Part shown: piece after piece, positions 31,206 through 43,541 of the stretch
Numbering within the stretch: position 1 is the first letter of the stretch
Layout of the letters: each line of letters begins with the position of its first letter
DNA from: Actinostola sp. cb2023
Taxonomy: Eukaryota > Cnidaria > Anthozoa > Actiniaria > Actinostolidae
Assembly (NCBI GenBank): GCA_033675265.1
Contig: JAUJYZ010001207.1
Location: forward strand, 157,501-221,500
DNA length: 64,000 bases
Direction of reading: 5' to 3'
The notes under the pieces: model-generated
The model's input: the letters and a program-made list of their open reading frames with translations, nothing else
Databases searched by the model: none
What the model was told of the DNA's origin: nothing
Made by a program: the position numbers and the translations under genes

Positions 31206-32040
31206 TTGGTAATCGAGTCGTTTTCGTATGAGTGGGAAACCTACGGCACGGATTTATACTGGGTATGATATAGATGATGGTTTATGCAAATTTGCTTAAT
31301 TTGCCGCAGGTTTACGTGACGTCCTATTTTCTGCGTCAAAATGTAAATTAGCTACGTCAAAAGTAAACAAGATGGCCGAAGGTGAATTGAGTCACTTCTC
31401 GATAGATTTAGACTACTTTCTTTTTAACTAAATCGTTATAATTTAGGGCTTAGGTAATATAAATGATATTAATATGATCTTTTTTCGGGCATAAAAGATC
31501 ACATTAATGTTATAATTGCGAGCAAGTGGTATTCCCCTCCCATTCTCGCCGCCCAAGAAGTCCTCTGCGAATACGTTCTCAGAGGACTTGGAAAAGAGAG
31601 GCTATATAACAATCCCCAGCCTTGGCCAGCAACTACTATATATAAATTGTACCAGTTTAACCAAAAATATTTAATTTCCTCTAATGACACAAACTTTAGT
31701 CCATGTTATATTTATTTATTTATTTAATAGGTTTACAGTGTAGAGAAAGGACCTGGCAAGCTCCTGGAAGCAGGATGCGGAGATCCAAAAAATCCGGAAG
31801 TCATTCTCATGTTAATTTGTAAACACGTGATTGCTATTTTCAGATCCTATATTTTTAATTCATTCACGGTCATGGGTCTTGTTGTAAAAATATAACAATG
31901 AACATCAGGCTCGTCCTGCATCCATTCATTCCAAAAATTCACTCGTTATTCCCACAAAATGGCGTGACTGTCGCGTTAAAGCAACTGACAATCATGTGAC
32001 TGTATGTCACGCAAACTGCCTATAGATCACAACACATCCT
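31206..32040. other. Intergenic DNA upstream of NPC2
   Basis: A MITE end (GTTTTCGTATGAGTGGGAAA) lies near 31216. After a good acceptor (tttatttaatag) at 31730 an open stretch reads VYSVEKGPGKLLEAGCGDPK; it lacks a clear donor and is unassigned. Confidence 0.35.
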
Positions 32041-32097
32041 GGTCACTTGAACACTGTTGTCTTGATTCGAGAACTGTAAACTTCTACCTTGCTCAAT

Positions 32098-32559
32098 ATG
32101 GCACGAAATGCGTTCTTGTTGGTTTTCGGATTCCTGTGTGCAGTGACTTTTCACTCAGCTTCGGCCAAGAGTGTGAACTTCACGAACTGTGGTTCCCAAG
32201 GAGCTGAAATCTTGAGTTTGGACATCACGCCATGTGACGAAAATCCCTGTAACGTGAAGATAGGCAGCACGGTGGTTGGAACTCTTAAGTTTACCACTAA
32301 AGAATATCTGACCAGTGCTCGAGTGAAAGCCTATGTTGTAATAGATGGCTTGGACATTCCTCTACCGATCCCTGTTGACGCTTGCCAAGGGTATGGACTG
32401 CGCTGTCCCATCAACAAAGGACAAACAGCTCAATTTGTGATCAAACAGGAAATTCAACGAGGATTCCCAATTATAAAACTGGCAATCAAAGGAGAACTTA
32501 TTGACCCCGAGCAGAAAGTTGTCTTTTGCTTTCAAGTTCCTATTGTGATCAGTAATTAG
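32098..32559 (+). CDS. NPC2: NPC2-like (ML domain) secreted sterol-binding protein, intronless
   Basis: A single 462-nt exon encodes 153 residues. MARNAFLLVFGFLCAVTFHS is a signal peptide, with likely cleavage after AKS or SASA. The mature part has the six cysteines of the NPC2/MD-2-related lipid-recognition fold: NCGS, PCDENPC, ACQGYGLRC and FCFQ. It also has the family's 'C.l..g....i.i.F' and 'P.....C' landmarks; human NPC2 is 151 aa. Family knowledge: the protein binds cholesterol in lysosomes and passes it to NPC1, and is also secreted. The start is the first ATG in a plausible context after an upstream in-frame TTG; the signal peptide follows it directly. There are no introns, unlike most animal NPC2 genes, so an intronless paralogue or old retrocopy is possible. 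A poly(A) signal lies 159 bp after the stop. Confidence 0.92.
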   Translation: MARNAFLLVFGFLCAVTFHSASAKSVNFTNCGSQGAEILSLDITPCDENPCNVKIGSTVVGTLKFTTKEYLTSARVKAYVVIDGLDIPLPIPVDACQGYGLRCPINKGQTAQFVIKQEIQRGFPIIKLAIKGELIDPEQKVVFCFQVPIVISN

Positions 32560-32717
32560 GTCTTGAAAGTACACATTGAATCGCAATATCTTATATAAAT
32601 TGACGCAGTATTGAAATTATTGAACAGTGACTATAGTTTAGTACTGAAAAGCTTGTAACTCGCATTCTTTACTTCGATGATCGATTACTGTATGGATTGC
32701 CCGATTATCAGTCAATT

Positions 32718-32723
32718 AATAAA
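32718..32723 (+). promoter_or_regulatory. Poly(A) signal for the NPC2-like gene
   Basis: AATAAA is the first canonical hexamer after the NPC2 stop and is followed by AT-rich DNA. Assigned by position only. Confidence 0.45.
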
Positions 32724-32759
32724 GTAAATAAATTAAGTATATTAGTCATCCTGTTGACA

Positions 32760-33160
32760 CACAAAGTCATTCATCACTCTGCACCTATATTTATTTTGGC
32801 GATTACCTCACGCCAAAGAAACACACGAGGAATCTTCGAAGTAAAAACAACACGTCAGTTCCTCTCTCCGACACTGCCAGAAAGCGAGAGCGGAGGATCA
32901 CGGAACGTCTGAAAATCAGGCTACCAATTATGGTGATCGAGCATTCTCTAGCTGTCTCAGCTCCGAAATTCTGGAATAGTGTATCTGATGACTTGAAGAC
33001 ATACACTTCTACAGAACCATTCAAATTTAACCTAAAAGCTAACTTAATCATTCAAACAGTTCAACTTTTGTCTCAAGCTATAAATAACTGTATTGCTATT
33101 GTATATATACATGTAAGACGCAATATTAGCTGCGAGAGCCACCTGAACATTATCAATTAA
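32760..33160 (+). mobile_element. Non-LTR retrotransposon (CR1/L2-like) reverse-transcriptase tail relic
   Basis: The plus strand reads HSLAVSAPKFWNSVSDDLKT then FKFNLKANL, the conserved 'fsv.aPklWNsLP..ir....l..FK..LK..L' terminus of LINE open reading frame 2. Upstream, RNTRGIFEVKTTR lies in another frame, so the copy is frameshifted and dead. It lies just after the NPC2 gene. Confidence 0.55.
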
Positions 33161-33357
33161 TGGTAACGGTTACACCTCACTTAAATAAAGTTGTTATTAA
33201 CGAGAATTCATGGTTCCACAACAACAATGATGGTAAAACGCACGACCAATCAGTCCATTGCCAGTATTCCCAATGGAATAATTCAGGTCCCACAAACACG
33301 ATATTTGAATTGTTGTTTACAGACATATTTTGAACATTTTACAAATTTAATTGTGCT

Positions 33358-34775
33358 GAGATGGTCAGAGTATCTAGCTAATAAAACCCCATATACAATA
33401 TTGTACTAGATGGTCAGAGTATCTAGCTAATAAAACCCCATATACAATATTGTACTAGATGATCAGAGTATCTAGCTAATAAAACCCCATGTACAATATT
33501 GTACTAGATGGTCAGAGTATCTAGCTAATAAAACCCCATATACAATATTGTACTAGATGGTCAGAGTATCTAGCTAATAAAACCCCATATACAATATTGT
33601 ACTAGATGGTCAGAGTATCTAGCTAATAAAACCCCATGTACAATATTGTACTAGATGGTCAGAGTATCTAGCTAATAAAACCCCATATACAATATTGTAC
33701 TAGATGGTCAAAGTATCTAGCTAATAAAACCCCATATACAATATTGTACTAGATAGTCAGAGTATCTAGCTAATAAAACCCCATATACAATATTGTACTA
33801 GATGGTCAGAGTATCTAGCTAATAAAACCCCATATACAATATTGTACTAGATGGTCAGAGTATCTAGCTAATAAAACCCCATATACAATATTGTACTAGA
33901 TGGTCAGAGTATCTAGCTAATAAAACCCCATATACAATATTGTACTAGATGGTCAGAGTATCTAGCTAATAAAACCCCATATACAATATTGTACTAGATG
34001 GTCAGAGTATCTAGCTAATAAAACCCCATGTACAATATTGTACTAGATGGTCAGAGTATCTAGCTAATAAAACCCCATATACAATATTGTACTAGATGGT
34101 CAGAGTATCTAGCTAATAAAACCCCATATACAATATTGTACTAGATGGTCAGAGTATCTAGCTAATAAAACCCCATGTACAATATTGTACTAGATGGTCA
34201 GAGTATCTAGCTAATAAAACCCCATATACAATATTGTACTAGATGGTCAAAGTATCTAGCTAATAAAACCCCATATACAATATTGTACTAGATGGTCAGA
34301 GTATCTAGCTAATAAAACCCCATATACAATATTGTACTAGATGGTCAGAGTATCTAGCTAATAAAACCCCATATACAATATTGTACTAGATGGTCAGAGT
34401 ATCTAGCTAATAAAACCCCATATACAATATTGTACTAGATGGTCAGAGTATCTAGCTAATAAAACCCCATATACAATATTGTACTAGATGGTCAGAGTAT
34501 CTAGCTAATAAAACCCCATATACAATATTGTACTAAATGGTCAGAGTATCTAGCTAATAAAACCCCATATACAATATTGTACTAGTCGATGGTCAGAGTA
34601 TCTAGCTAATAAAACCCCATATACAATATTGTACTAGATGGTCAGAGTATCTAGCTAATAAAACCCCATGTACAATATTGTACTAGATGGTCAGAGTATC
34701 TAGCTAATAAAACCCCATACACAATATTGTACTAGATGGTCAAAGTATCTAGCTAATAAAACCCCATACACAATA
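33358..34775 (+). repeat. 49-bp minisatellite, about 29 copies, each with AATAAA
   Basis: Unit AGATGGTCAGAGTATCTAGC, TAATAAAACCCCATATACAA, TATTGTACT. Copies are nearly identical; variants are mostly ATATACA/ATGTACA and TCAGAG/TCAAAG. Confidence 0.96.
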
Positions 34776-35697
34776 TTCTTCAATCGCGCTTTTTCCGATG
34801 CTGATTTTTGTTAAAATGTGATGGCTTGTGGGACATAGTAACAGTAACTATGGAGTTTAGGAACCATGATTGTTTGATTACGTTCCATAAGAATGGTTTT
34901 TATTATTAGTAGTAGTAGTAGTTTATGTATAGCTAGAAGGGATCGGGAGATCATGTGACTGTAGATTATGTAGCTAGGGAGGTCACGTGCTATAAATAAT
35001 ACTCTTTATTTTACGTGGGTTTACAAATACAGCAATACAACAATACTGGTTTCCAATTTGGCCCACTAGATACAATAACTACTGATTACAATAATTACAG
35101 AAACAAATACTAGTTACAATCGAAAACACTGACATAATGAAATAATAATTTACAATAAATAGAAATGATAAATAAACCACAATAATATTTAAATTTGTTA
35201 ATTAAAAATGTGACACTTGATTAAGTTAATTAAATACTCACGCTCCCTTCTACGATTTGCCGACAAATAATACATCTCAGTTGAAATTAAAATATCTGAA
35301 TCGAAAGCTGACATCGGTGTTCACATAAGAATGGTTTCTATCATTATTATTAGTAGTTTATGTAGCTAGGGAGGTCACGTGACTGTAGTTTATGTAGCTA
35401 GGGAGGTCACGTGACTGTAGTATATGTAGAACATGTATTCACATACATGCAAAGGCTGTCATTGTAGCCGCCAGATTGCTATTTATAATAATTGATAATT
35501 TATAATAATAATGGTATCAGTTCCCGTCGACACATATACACCTATAACAGAGGATTTCTGCACATCCTTAGCAGTAATCAATGAGATACGCAAGTGCAGT
35601 TACTGCTATATAAATTGCTCACTACCTTTACCAATCTAGTACCCACATCAGTCAGTAAATATCAATATATCAGCATAAGCAGTTTGAAATGCCGTTA
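34776..35697. other. Intergenic DNA
   Basis: It contains a short tandem repeat (TAGGGAGGTCACGTGACTGTAG-like, three copies, 35365-35425, with a relative near 34955). CTTTATTTTACGTGGGTTTACA near 34998 looks like a retroelement tail. No gene seen. Confidence 0.4.
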
Positions 35698-35981
35698 ATA
35701 CCGTATTTTCTCGATTAAGCGTCCCCCTTGCCCAAAATTTGAAATAAAAGCCCTCTTCGATTAAGCGCCTCCCCTCCCCCAAGAAATATGGTATACAGTA
35801 AGAGATACAGAATATACCATACAACTTGCGTTTTATTACAGTTACGGCATGTTCCTATATGTAGTATCGTATTATTAAAGTTATGTTTCCGAGTTCAAAT
35901 CACGTTTTTATATTAATCCCCCTCGATTAAGCGTCCCCCTTGACCACAAAATTTGAAATAAGCGCCCAGGAAATACGGTAC
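35698..35981. mobile_element. MITE with ATACCGTATTT ends
   Basis: ATACCGTATTTTCTCGATTA faces GGAAATACGGTA, with GATTAAGCG(T/C)CCCCCTTG repeated inside. Confidence 0.65.
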
Positions 35982-36173
35982 ATTCTTCTTGTGTTACTAA
36001 ATATGGTATTGCTTTGGATTAAAAATGTTATCGATCTTTTCACTGTAAAATCCAAGCCGTAAATTCATTGTATCGAGAAAGCAATGACATTCACTTTCGA
36101 GTCAACTGTTGCGATTTTGTTTGAGGTCACTTGCGTACCCTATGCTCTGACCATGCGCAGTTGAAACATCTGC

Positions 36174-36272
36174 GGCCGGTTGTTCGAAAGGCGATGGAAT
36201 GGATTAGCGTCAATAGTTTTTCTTAGATTTAATCCTGGATTAGCGCTAATCGCCTTTCGAAAAACCTGGCCC
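36174..36272. repeat. Hairpin MITE, 99 bp
   Basis: GGCCGGTTGTTCGAAAGGCG faces CGCCTTTCGAAAAACCTGGCC with GGATTAGCG inner arms. A 60-bp hairpin of another family (GAGCCTCCCGTTTCTC/GAGAAACGTGGGCTC) follows at 36310-36358. Confidence 0.7.
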
Positions 36273-36771
36273 TAGTTCGCAATATAGAGACTGAAAAATT
36301 GTTTCGACCAGCTAGAGCCTCCCGTTTCTCGGTGCTGACCAGGAGAAACGTGGGCTCTGATTGCACCCTTACGTATCACTTTAATCTTTGACCAATGAAA
36401 GAGCTTTATAGCTGAAGTCCAAAATAAGGAATAAAAAAGGGGGTCACCGACTTCGTTTCTGAGGTAGATTGGGAAGGTTTTTGGTCACTATCAAAAAACG
36501 GAATTCTTACAAATGAATAAGATTTTCCATTTGCCTTGTCTTGTCTTTTTTTCCAGTGTTTCTTTCCGTATGCTTTGTTTGTTTCCTAACTAACGGAAAA
36601 AAAACACAATAACGACGCTGATATATAATACAAGAAAGGCGGCAGTTGTCGTACCTTTGTCATGGTAGAACCGCTTCTATCATCTCTGTAACCAAAAACG
36701 GGAAAAACTAAGTAGCACTCAGTTGATGTCATATATTCATAGAACCGAGCAGAAAACAAGCTACGACACGA

Positions 36772-36915
36772 TTCGTGCCGTGACCGTGCCGTGTCCAAGC
36801 ATTCTGATTGGTTGAGCAATGATATTGCGCGCTGTGATTGGTTGAATAGATGTATTCGATTCCGTACCGTGACTGTAACTCTGTACCGTAGGTTTCCCAC
36901 TCATACGAAAACGAC
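36772..36915. mobile_element. Truncated copy of the TTTTCGTATGAG MITE
   Basis: The right end GTTTCCCACTCATACGAAAA is intact; only interior sequence (GTGCCGTGACCGTGCCGTG) remains on the left. Confidence 0.6.
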
Positions 36916-37110
36916 TATACATATCAAACTTATGTCCTGCATCATTGAACATTTGCTCCTGTTGGGATCCAGTATCACGCGGACAACGTTTTTTGTTAAT
37001 GCTTTGTTTACTAATGCACGTTTGAGGCCCGATTGATCCAGCAATTTGTTCACTATGACCGCTAAATAAAGCAGATTCGTACGTGACTGGTTTATCATTT
37101 CTGAATTCAT
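36901..37110 (-). CDS. Possible exon fragment cut by a MITE
   Basis: The minus frame MNSEMINQSRTNLLYLAVIV, NKLLDQSGLKRALVNKALTK looks like an amphipathic helical (ARM/HEAT-like) stretch. It runs directly into a MITE end at 36915. An overlapping frame (GKYEFRNDKPVTYESALF) is also open, so coding status is uncertain. Confidence 0.2.
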   Translation of the reverse strand: MNSEMINQSRTNLLYLAVIVNKLLDQSGLKRALVNKALTKNVVRVILDPNRSKCSMMQDISLICIVVFV

Positions 37111-37186
37111 ATTTTCCCTTTGACAATGTGTAAATCAGGTAGCTAAAATATAAGAGAGGATGGAAAAGCTGCATATGTTTCCTCAA

Positions 37187-37880
37187 CAGGAAAATATATC
37201 ACAAATTCGAACTAACTTATTGATCTCGTGCGTGTAAATATTGGAAATTGCCTTCAAAAAACGTCCTTTCCGAGCCATAATTTAATTGCGAATTCGCCGG
37301 CCTATGTAGCTTCTACATACAGACCGAGATACAGAGCACCAATATGATGTTCACAATTACCAAACAAAGAGTTTTAGATTTCATTTTGCCACCGCTTAAT
37401 TAAGTTTAATATACATGTATTTTATATCAAAATGCGCGTACAATTACAGAGCATTAGAATCCGGCGGTAGGTTTTTGATTGACACAATTCCCAAAGAATT
37501 CAGAGGGATTTTGTGTGCAGCGTATGTCACGCTCTCCTATATCTCTTCAGAGATTTCAGTTCGATTGACTTTGAAGAAACGGAAAATGCCACCTTCAAAC
37601 CTCTTTATTTGTGCTTGAATTGCCAGCTTATTCATTCCTTACATATTTGTCTTTTATATTCCGTTGGTAGGTTTTTGATTTGTATTTTAACAATGCAGTA
37701 AAAAGCAAAAATGTATCAAAATCATGCTGTTTTTCGCCTAAACAAGACTCGCCTCATCTGCATATGTGAAACAATGACCTTTTGTATAACATAAGTTTGA
37801 TATGCCTATGCAAAACATTATGGATAGATTGTAAACCATACTTTATCCAGCGGCACATCCCCGTATAGGCTATATACACC
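37187..37880. other. Intergenic DNA, no gene seen
   Basis: AT-rich. GGTAGGTTTTTGATT occurs twice (37463, 37664), hinting at an old duplication. Confidence 0.4.
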
Positions 37881-38171
37881 TATTTCAAAAAAGGTTGTCG
37901 AGGACATCAGTCCATAGGCAATGGGTTATACGTCGTTCCAAGACCGAACTGCATTATGGTAGCAGCTTGAATGGCATGTATGCCAGAAATATTTCATAAA
38001 ATTTGTCTTGTCCTGTTTCAATTCAAATTGTTACAATACCATACAGCTTTTCATCCAGGAAGTGACATTTTTAGTTATTCAACTGTCATACCATATAATG
38101 CAGTTCGGTCTTGGAACGACCTATAACCTATCGCCTATGGACTGATGTCCTTGACAACCTTTTTTGAAATA
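37881..38171. mobile_element. MITE, about 290 bp
   Basis: TATTTCAAAAAAGGTTGTCG faces GACAACCTTTTTTGAAATA, with GTTCCAAGACCGAACTGCAT/ATGCAGTTCGGTCTTGGAAC inside. Confidence 0.75.
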
Positions 38172-38392
38172 CGTGTATACGAGTACCGGGGCATTGCTCC
38201 ACCAGTTTCAATACATAGGTATTCAACACCAATGCGTTCACCTTATTAGAAAAAGAACAACGAACATATATATGAGATATATAGGAGTACGTACCAGGGC
38301 ATTGCTCCACCAGTTTCAATACATAGGTATTCAACACCAATGCGTTCACCTTATTAGAAAAAGAACAACGAAGATATATATGAGTTATTGAA
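38172..38392 (+). repeat. About 110-bp tandem duplication, 2 copies
   Basis: GGGCATTGCTCCACCAGTTT to AAAAGAACAACGAA is repeated almost exactly. No gene around it. Confidence 0.85.
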
Positions 38393-38579
38393 ATTTCACA
38401 TTTTCTTATATAAGCGACAATTATCTGTGGGCGTGATACATCATAACTGAATATATAAATGATAAATATTATTAACCTGTAGATTGTCTGGGAACTTACA
38501 AGAATGGGTCAACGTTTTCACCAAGGCGTTCCTGGCTTAGATTTTGACCGATGCGGGCACTGTAAGTGTATGGACTCGT

Positions 38580-38862
38580 CTAACTTGCTTCCAGCGCAAC
38601 AACCCCCATTAGGCAAGCCAGGAAATAGAGGTCATCGGAACTGGTACCTTAAAAACACAAACCGCGAAGTCAAAAACTTCTCTACACATCTGTATAAGTG
38701 TGCATAATTACCTGGAATAAGTCTGTTTAGATGAAGATAAAATGATTCTATAGTGAAGTACAGCCCTCGCATCTTAGCCACAGGCGACGAGACTTTAGTG
38801 CGTCTACCAATCTCAGTGTAAAATTGAATGGCTTCTGGTCGGATGCAGGCAACATGATATTG
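38580..38862 (-). CDS. Candidate terminal exon pair of an unidentified gene
   Basis: Minus strand: exon 38862-38712 (QYHVACIRPEAIQFYTEIGR, then RTKVSSPVAKMRG and YFTIESFYLHLNRLIPG) has acceptor aatcccag and donor gtaatt. Exon 38647-38580 (GTSSDDLYFLACLMGVVALE, AS, TAG) has acceptor gtttttaag. Phases match and the GC content is raised. Against it: the intron would be only 64 bp, and other frames on both strands are also open here (minus EIVHLVCHFWIRTESGMPGN; plus FHQGVPGLDFDRCGHC). Function unknown. Confidence 0.28.
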
Positions 38863-39107
38863 CTGGGATTACCAGGCATACCAGATTCTGTCCTGATCCA
38901 GAAGTGGCACACCAAATGTACGATCTCAATGAAGGTATCTAATAACTTAATTATCTTTGTTATTCATAAGGCTTTATCTCCCATAAAGATATTAATTGAA
39001 TTGCTCATTATGAATTCATAGGAAACTAATACCCCATTCACACCAAAACTTGATTAGTTAAACTATATTTTTCTAGCTTCTATGAGCATCTAATTTTGCA
39101 AGAATCC

Positions 39108-39412
39108 GACTATCAGGTATTTATAGCTAATTGCAAAATCGTTGTCGGGTTGAAAATCATGAAAGCTATATGACCAAAAGGAATTCTGGGAAATTAAACT
39201 CTCAAATAACATCGTCAAATCATTGACCTTTTTATCCAGACTTGTAGGATCTTAGTTAAATAGCTCATATACCTTCAAAACTATGAGAACATTGAATATA
39301 TCTGTATGCAATGTAGGTCATGAACAGAATTCCCATCCATCCTTGCGGTCTCAGCTTTTATGATTTATGATTTTCAACCCGACAACGATTATGCAATTAG
39401 CTATATACTATG
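39108..39412. repeat. Inverted-repeat element, about 300 bp
   Basis: AGCTAATTGCAAAATCGTTG, TCGGGTTGAAAATCAT faces ATGATTTTCAACCCGACAAC, GATTATGCAATTAGCT. Confidence 0.65.
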
Positions 39413-39760
39413 CAACACAAAGGACAGTTTACCAGCAGTTTTGTGCCAAATGTCGCATGGCATTTGTAGATAATTTTCTAAACCTGTTTAGTTAAACCAG
39501 TTTAAAACATGTTTTAGCCTCGGTGTGAACGGGGCATAAGTCAGTTAATTACGCCGGTAATAAACTCTTACTGAGATAAGCTTAGTAAGCATTTGCGGCG
39601 ATAGAGTAAAGCCAGCCCTTCTTTCGTAACCCAATCAAGATGTCAAGCAGTTGAGGATGCACTGATACGTCATGTGATCGACTTTGACGAATAAGAGCTA
39701 AGGAACATTTAATTTCGCATTTTTAGAAAGCTCTCGTAGAATCATGGTTTCCATCCAATC
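39413..39760. other. Intergenic DNA, no gene seen
   Basis: Complex sequence between an inverted repeat and microsatellites; nothing recognised. Confidence 0.4.
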
Positions 39761-39764
39761 TGAG

Positions 39765-40062
<298 letters not shown>

Positions 40063-40420
40063 AATAAATATATTTATAAAACTTTTAATAAGTTTTCGGA
40101 TAGTTTGTTCTCATGTCTATATATAGTTGCTGCTTCTAACTATGATGTGATGCTTTACATTCAGTTGTTGTCAGACCTACATTAATGGCTGCACAAATTT
40201 TGTAGCCATGCGGCTTACAATCATGTCAGAAGTTAGTAAGTGTGTGTTATCCGTTTGAGCCAGTCACTGAGGGTAGTCACGGCCAGGGTTCGTTACATCC
40301 CTAGTGTTTCTACAATTAGAATCATGTTCTATAATAATATTTAATTCTATAATTTTAATGAATTGTGGCATTTTATGTGAAGTTATAGAATTCGCGTCCG
40401 TGTTATATCGGCATGTAAAC

Positions 40421-40691
40421 TCCTTTAAGATGCAGTAATACGGGCAAAAAAAACTGTTGCAGAGCAATGTTTCTCGTATTACCATCGTTCGCGCAACTTG
40501 TCGCGCAACACATTTTCGTGTTGCAGGTTGCAAAACTTTGTTGCGCAAAGTAGAAGCTCTTTCTACTTCATGCAACCTGCAACACCGAACATTTAATTTG
40601 TTGCGCGACAAGTTGCGCGAACGAACGCAACAATCTGATCAATGTTGCGCGACAAGTTGCACGATTTTGTTGCTCGTATTACCGCACCTTT
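40421..40691. mobile_element. MITE, about 270 bp, GTTGCGCGACAA-rich
   Basis: GTAATACGGGC and GCTCGTATTAC ends face each other; the interior has inverted CGCAACTTGTCGCGCAACA blocks. An outer pair (TATAGAATTCGCGTC at 40385; GACGCGAATTCTATA at 40702) also faces inward. Confidence 0.65.
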
Positions 40692-40913
40692 AGAGAGGAC
40701 AGACGCGAATTCTATAAGCTGACTTCTAAAACAATTTACCTTTATCTAATTAATAATTAATAATAATAAATTATTATTATTATTATCTGAAATAGGATTA
40801 ATTTAATTAATTTATATTATTTGTATTACATGAATTATAAGCACATAATGCTAGAAAATCACAAAATATTATTAACGTGTTATAGAAGATTAACAATTGC
40901 AATCCTATTAGGT

Positions 40914-40976
40914 TTAATTTTTGTTTTTATTTTTTTTCTTGGCAAACCATTCTTCGCTTTTGTCATTTTCCAGCCC
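40914..40976 (-). CDS. GLOD4: GLOD4 terminal exon
   Basis: It encodes [20 protein letters not shown] and TAA. The DKSEEWFAK sequence is the conserved GLOD4 tail. A (TAAA/GAAA) microsatellite fills the intron upstream of it. Confidence 0.93.
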   Translation of the reverse strand, partial: GLENDKSEEWFAKKKNKNKN

Positions 40977-43417
40977 CTGTAAAAATAAAAGAAAGAATGA
41001 CAACTTTTCGTGATAAATAAATAAATAAATAATATCAATCAATAAACAAACAAACAAACAAACAAATAAATAAATACATAAAGAAATAAAGAAAGAAAGA
41101 AAGAAAGAAAGAAATAAAGAAATAAAGAAATAAAGAAATAAAGAAATAAAGAAATAAATAAATAAATAGAAATAAATAAATAAATAAATAAATACAAATA
41201 CCTGAATATATAAAAATACACCAATAAACAAATACCACAATTTCTGAATTCATATTCACTCAGCAAGTGCTCTCAGATTGTTTTTTTACCTCATTCAAAA
41301 GCTTGTCACTTTCAGGGTCAAACTCAGAGAGCTTCCTGAAGCCCTCATCCTCCACAAAACAGATTTCATGACCATCCTAAACGAGAATAGCAAGATAATA
41401 ATTAACTGACTTATGTGATTCTGTTATATTAAAAAGAACAGTGAACAGTCCAACAACAACTTTGCCAACTTCGCTGACAACCCAATAATAAGTTGTTGAT
41501 GATACTGTCAGTCATCCACAATCTGTCAACAACCCTGACATCTCTATTTAGTAAATAATATGTTCCCGAGTAGATGTCATTACATTTGAAGCAGTTCCAA
41601 GTGTCATTTACATGGTGCACAGACAACCTTAGTTGTGCTTACTAAGAAGATGTGCACGTTTTTATTTATTATTCTTATTCTTATTCTTATTACTATGCAA
41701 ACTGTTCTTCGTCATGTTTGGTCGTCAAATCTGCAATGGGCCACTATGTCAAGCTTTGTGGTCGCTTACGAGAGGTTCCAACTATAGTGATTTGACTTGG
41801 AACTGAACTTTTGGTATTTTGGAAAACTGGTCGCTTACGAGAGGTGGTCGCTTACGAGAGTGGTCGCAACCGGAGGTTCAATTGTATGTTAATCACGGGT
41901 CATGCCAATCTTCTCTGTATCGTTCCAAATTTAGTATGCAGTACGAACTGTATGTTTAGAAAAGGAGCCCGAGTTAACTGCACTTGTGGAGTCTAGTTAT
42001 TATTATAACGCTTATAGAGCATCTTGATAATAATATTCCATGTAGCAAAGTTGCCAGTATTGATGGTAGATGGTACAAAGCAGTGCATGAACAATGGAAA
42101 TACTGCAGGGTGCCTGTCTATATATAGGGCCACTACAATAGAGTACAAGCACTAAGGCCCCGTCCAAACTTAATAACTTTTTCGATGCGGATTAAAACAA
42201 ATTCGCGTCCACACGTAGCGTATTCGAATCGTATTAGCCCATTCACACTCACCCGGTTATTTTTGAATCCGCAACTTTTTCGATGCGGATTGGCCTCCCG
42301 TCCACACCTATCCGGTGAATACGCGGCCGATAAATCCGCGCGGTAAAGACTGGATCCGATACCGGGACGTCGACGTATTCAAAACTATACGGATTCGACC
42401 GTCCACACGAGGCCGTACTCACAGCGTATTAAAAAAACTCCACTCTGGACAGCGTATTCAAAACGATGCGGATTCATCGACCGTATTCACCGGATACGTG
42501 TGGACGAGAGGCCAATCGACATCGAAAAAGTCGCGGATTCAAAGATATCCGGATACGTGTGGAAGGGGCCAGGAGCCCATTACTGGGCTCCTGACGGGGC
42601 CTAAAACTGTGAAACAGTGCTATATAGTGCAATGTCTTTTGTTTTCTATTGTTCCATTGGTGCTATTTAGCACTAAATAGTTTGTACTGTTTCATGGTTT
42701 TAGTGTTTGCACTCTATAAAAAAGAATATCATATACATATATCATATCATAAATTATTAAAGAACGAGGAAAGGAAGGAAGGAAGGAAGAAAGGAAGGAA
42801 GGAAGGAAGGAAGGAAGGAAGGAAGGAAGGAAGGAAGGAAGGAAGGAAGGAAGGAAGGAAGGAAGGAAGGAAGGAAGGAAGGAAGGAAGGAAGGAAGGAA
42901 GGAAGGAAGGAAGGAAGGAAGGAAGGAAGGAAGGAAGGAAGGAAGGAAGGAAGGAAGGAAGTTAAATATCCGATTCTATGTTAGTTCCCTTACAGGATCA
43001 GCAAGTATCAACACTCGAACTGTAGTTTTCCCTGGTGTGTCTAGACTGAGAAGAGGTGTCACGATGGTATGTCCTGCTTCTTGCACAGACTTTTGAATGC
43101 CTGGTTGTTCAGCTGTGGGACATGAGAAGGCAATTCTACCATATGCTTCAGCACGATCTACTTTACCATCAACCTGGACAAGCTCTAGTTTCAACTTGTG
43201 GGGGTCATAACAGAGGGTTGCATTAGTGTCTGACTGGCTAACGACAGTCATACCAAGTAGTTTATGCCAGTAGTTCAAGGAGTTCTGGAGGTTGGACACA
43301 CCAAGAGCTACCTTTTGAATTGGATCTAAATGTTCAGACAGAGAACAAACAATTGTAACACAGGACTACACAAACAACTAGTTAATGATTTAACAAACAA
43401 CTAATAACAACAACAAC

Positions 43418-43449
<32 letters not shown>

Positions 43450-43498
43450 TAACAATACTTATAATAACAACAATAATAATAATAATAATAATATTAAT

Positions 43499-43541
<43 letters not shown>

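Noticed and set aside
33358..34775. CRISPR-like regular array
   Set aside because: The 49-bp units are contiguous with no unique spacers, and the DNA is animal nuclear.
41035..41266. Phe/Ile/Tyr-rich membrane-like frames
   Set aside because: Translation of a TAAA/GAAA microsatellite.
42315..42680. A 121-codon open frame (plus)
   Set aside because: Lies wholly inside an inverted-repeat MITE; palindromic arms keep frames open by chance.
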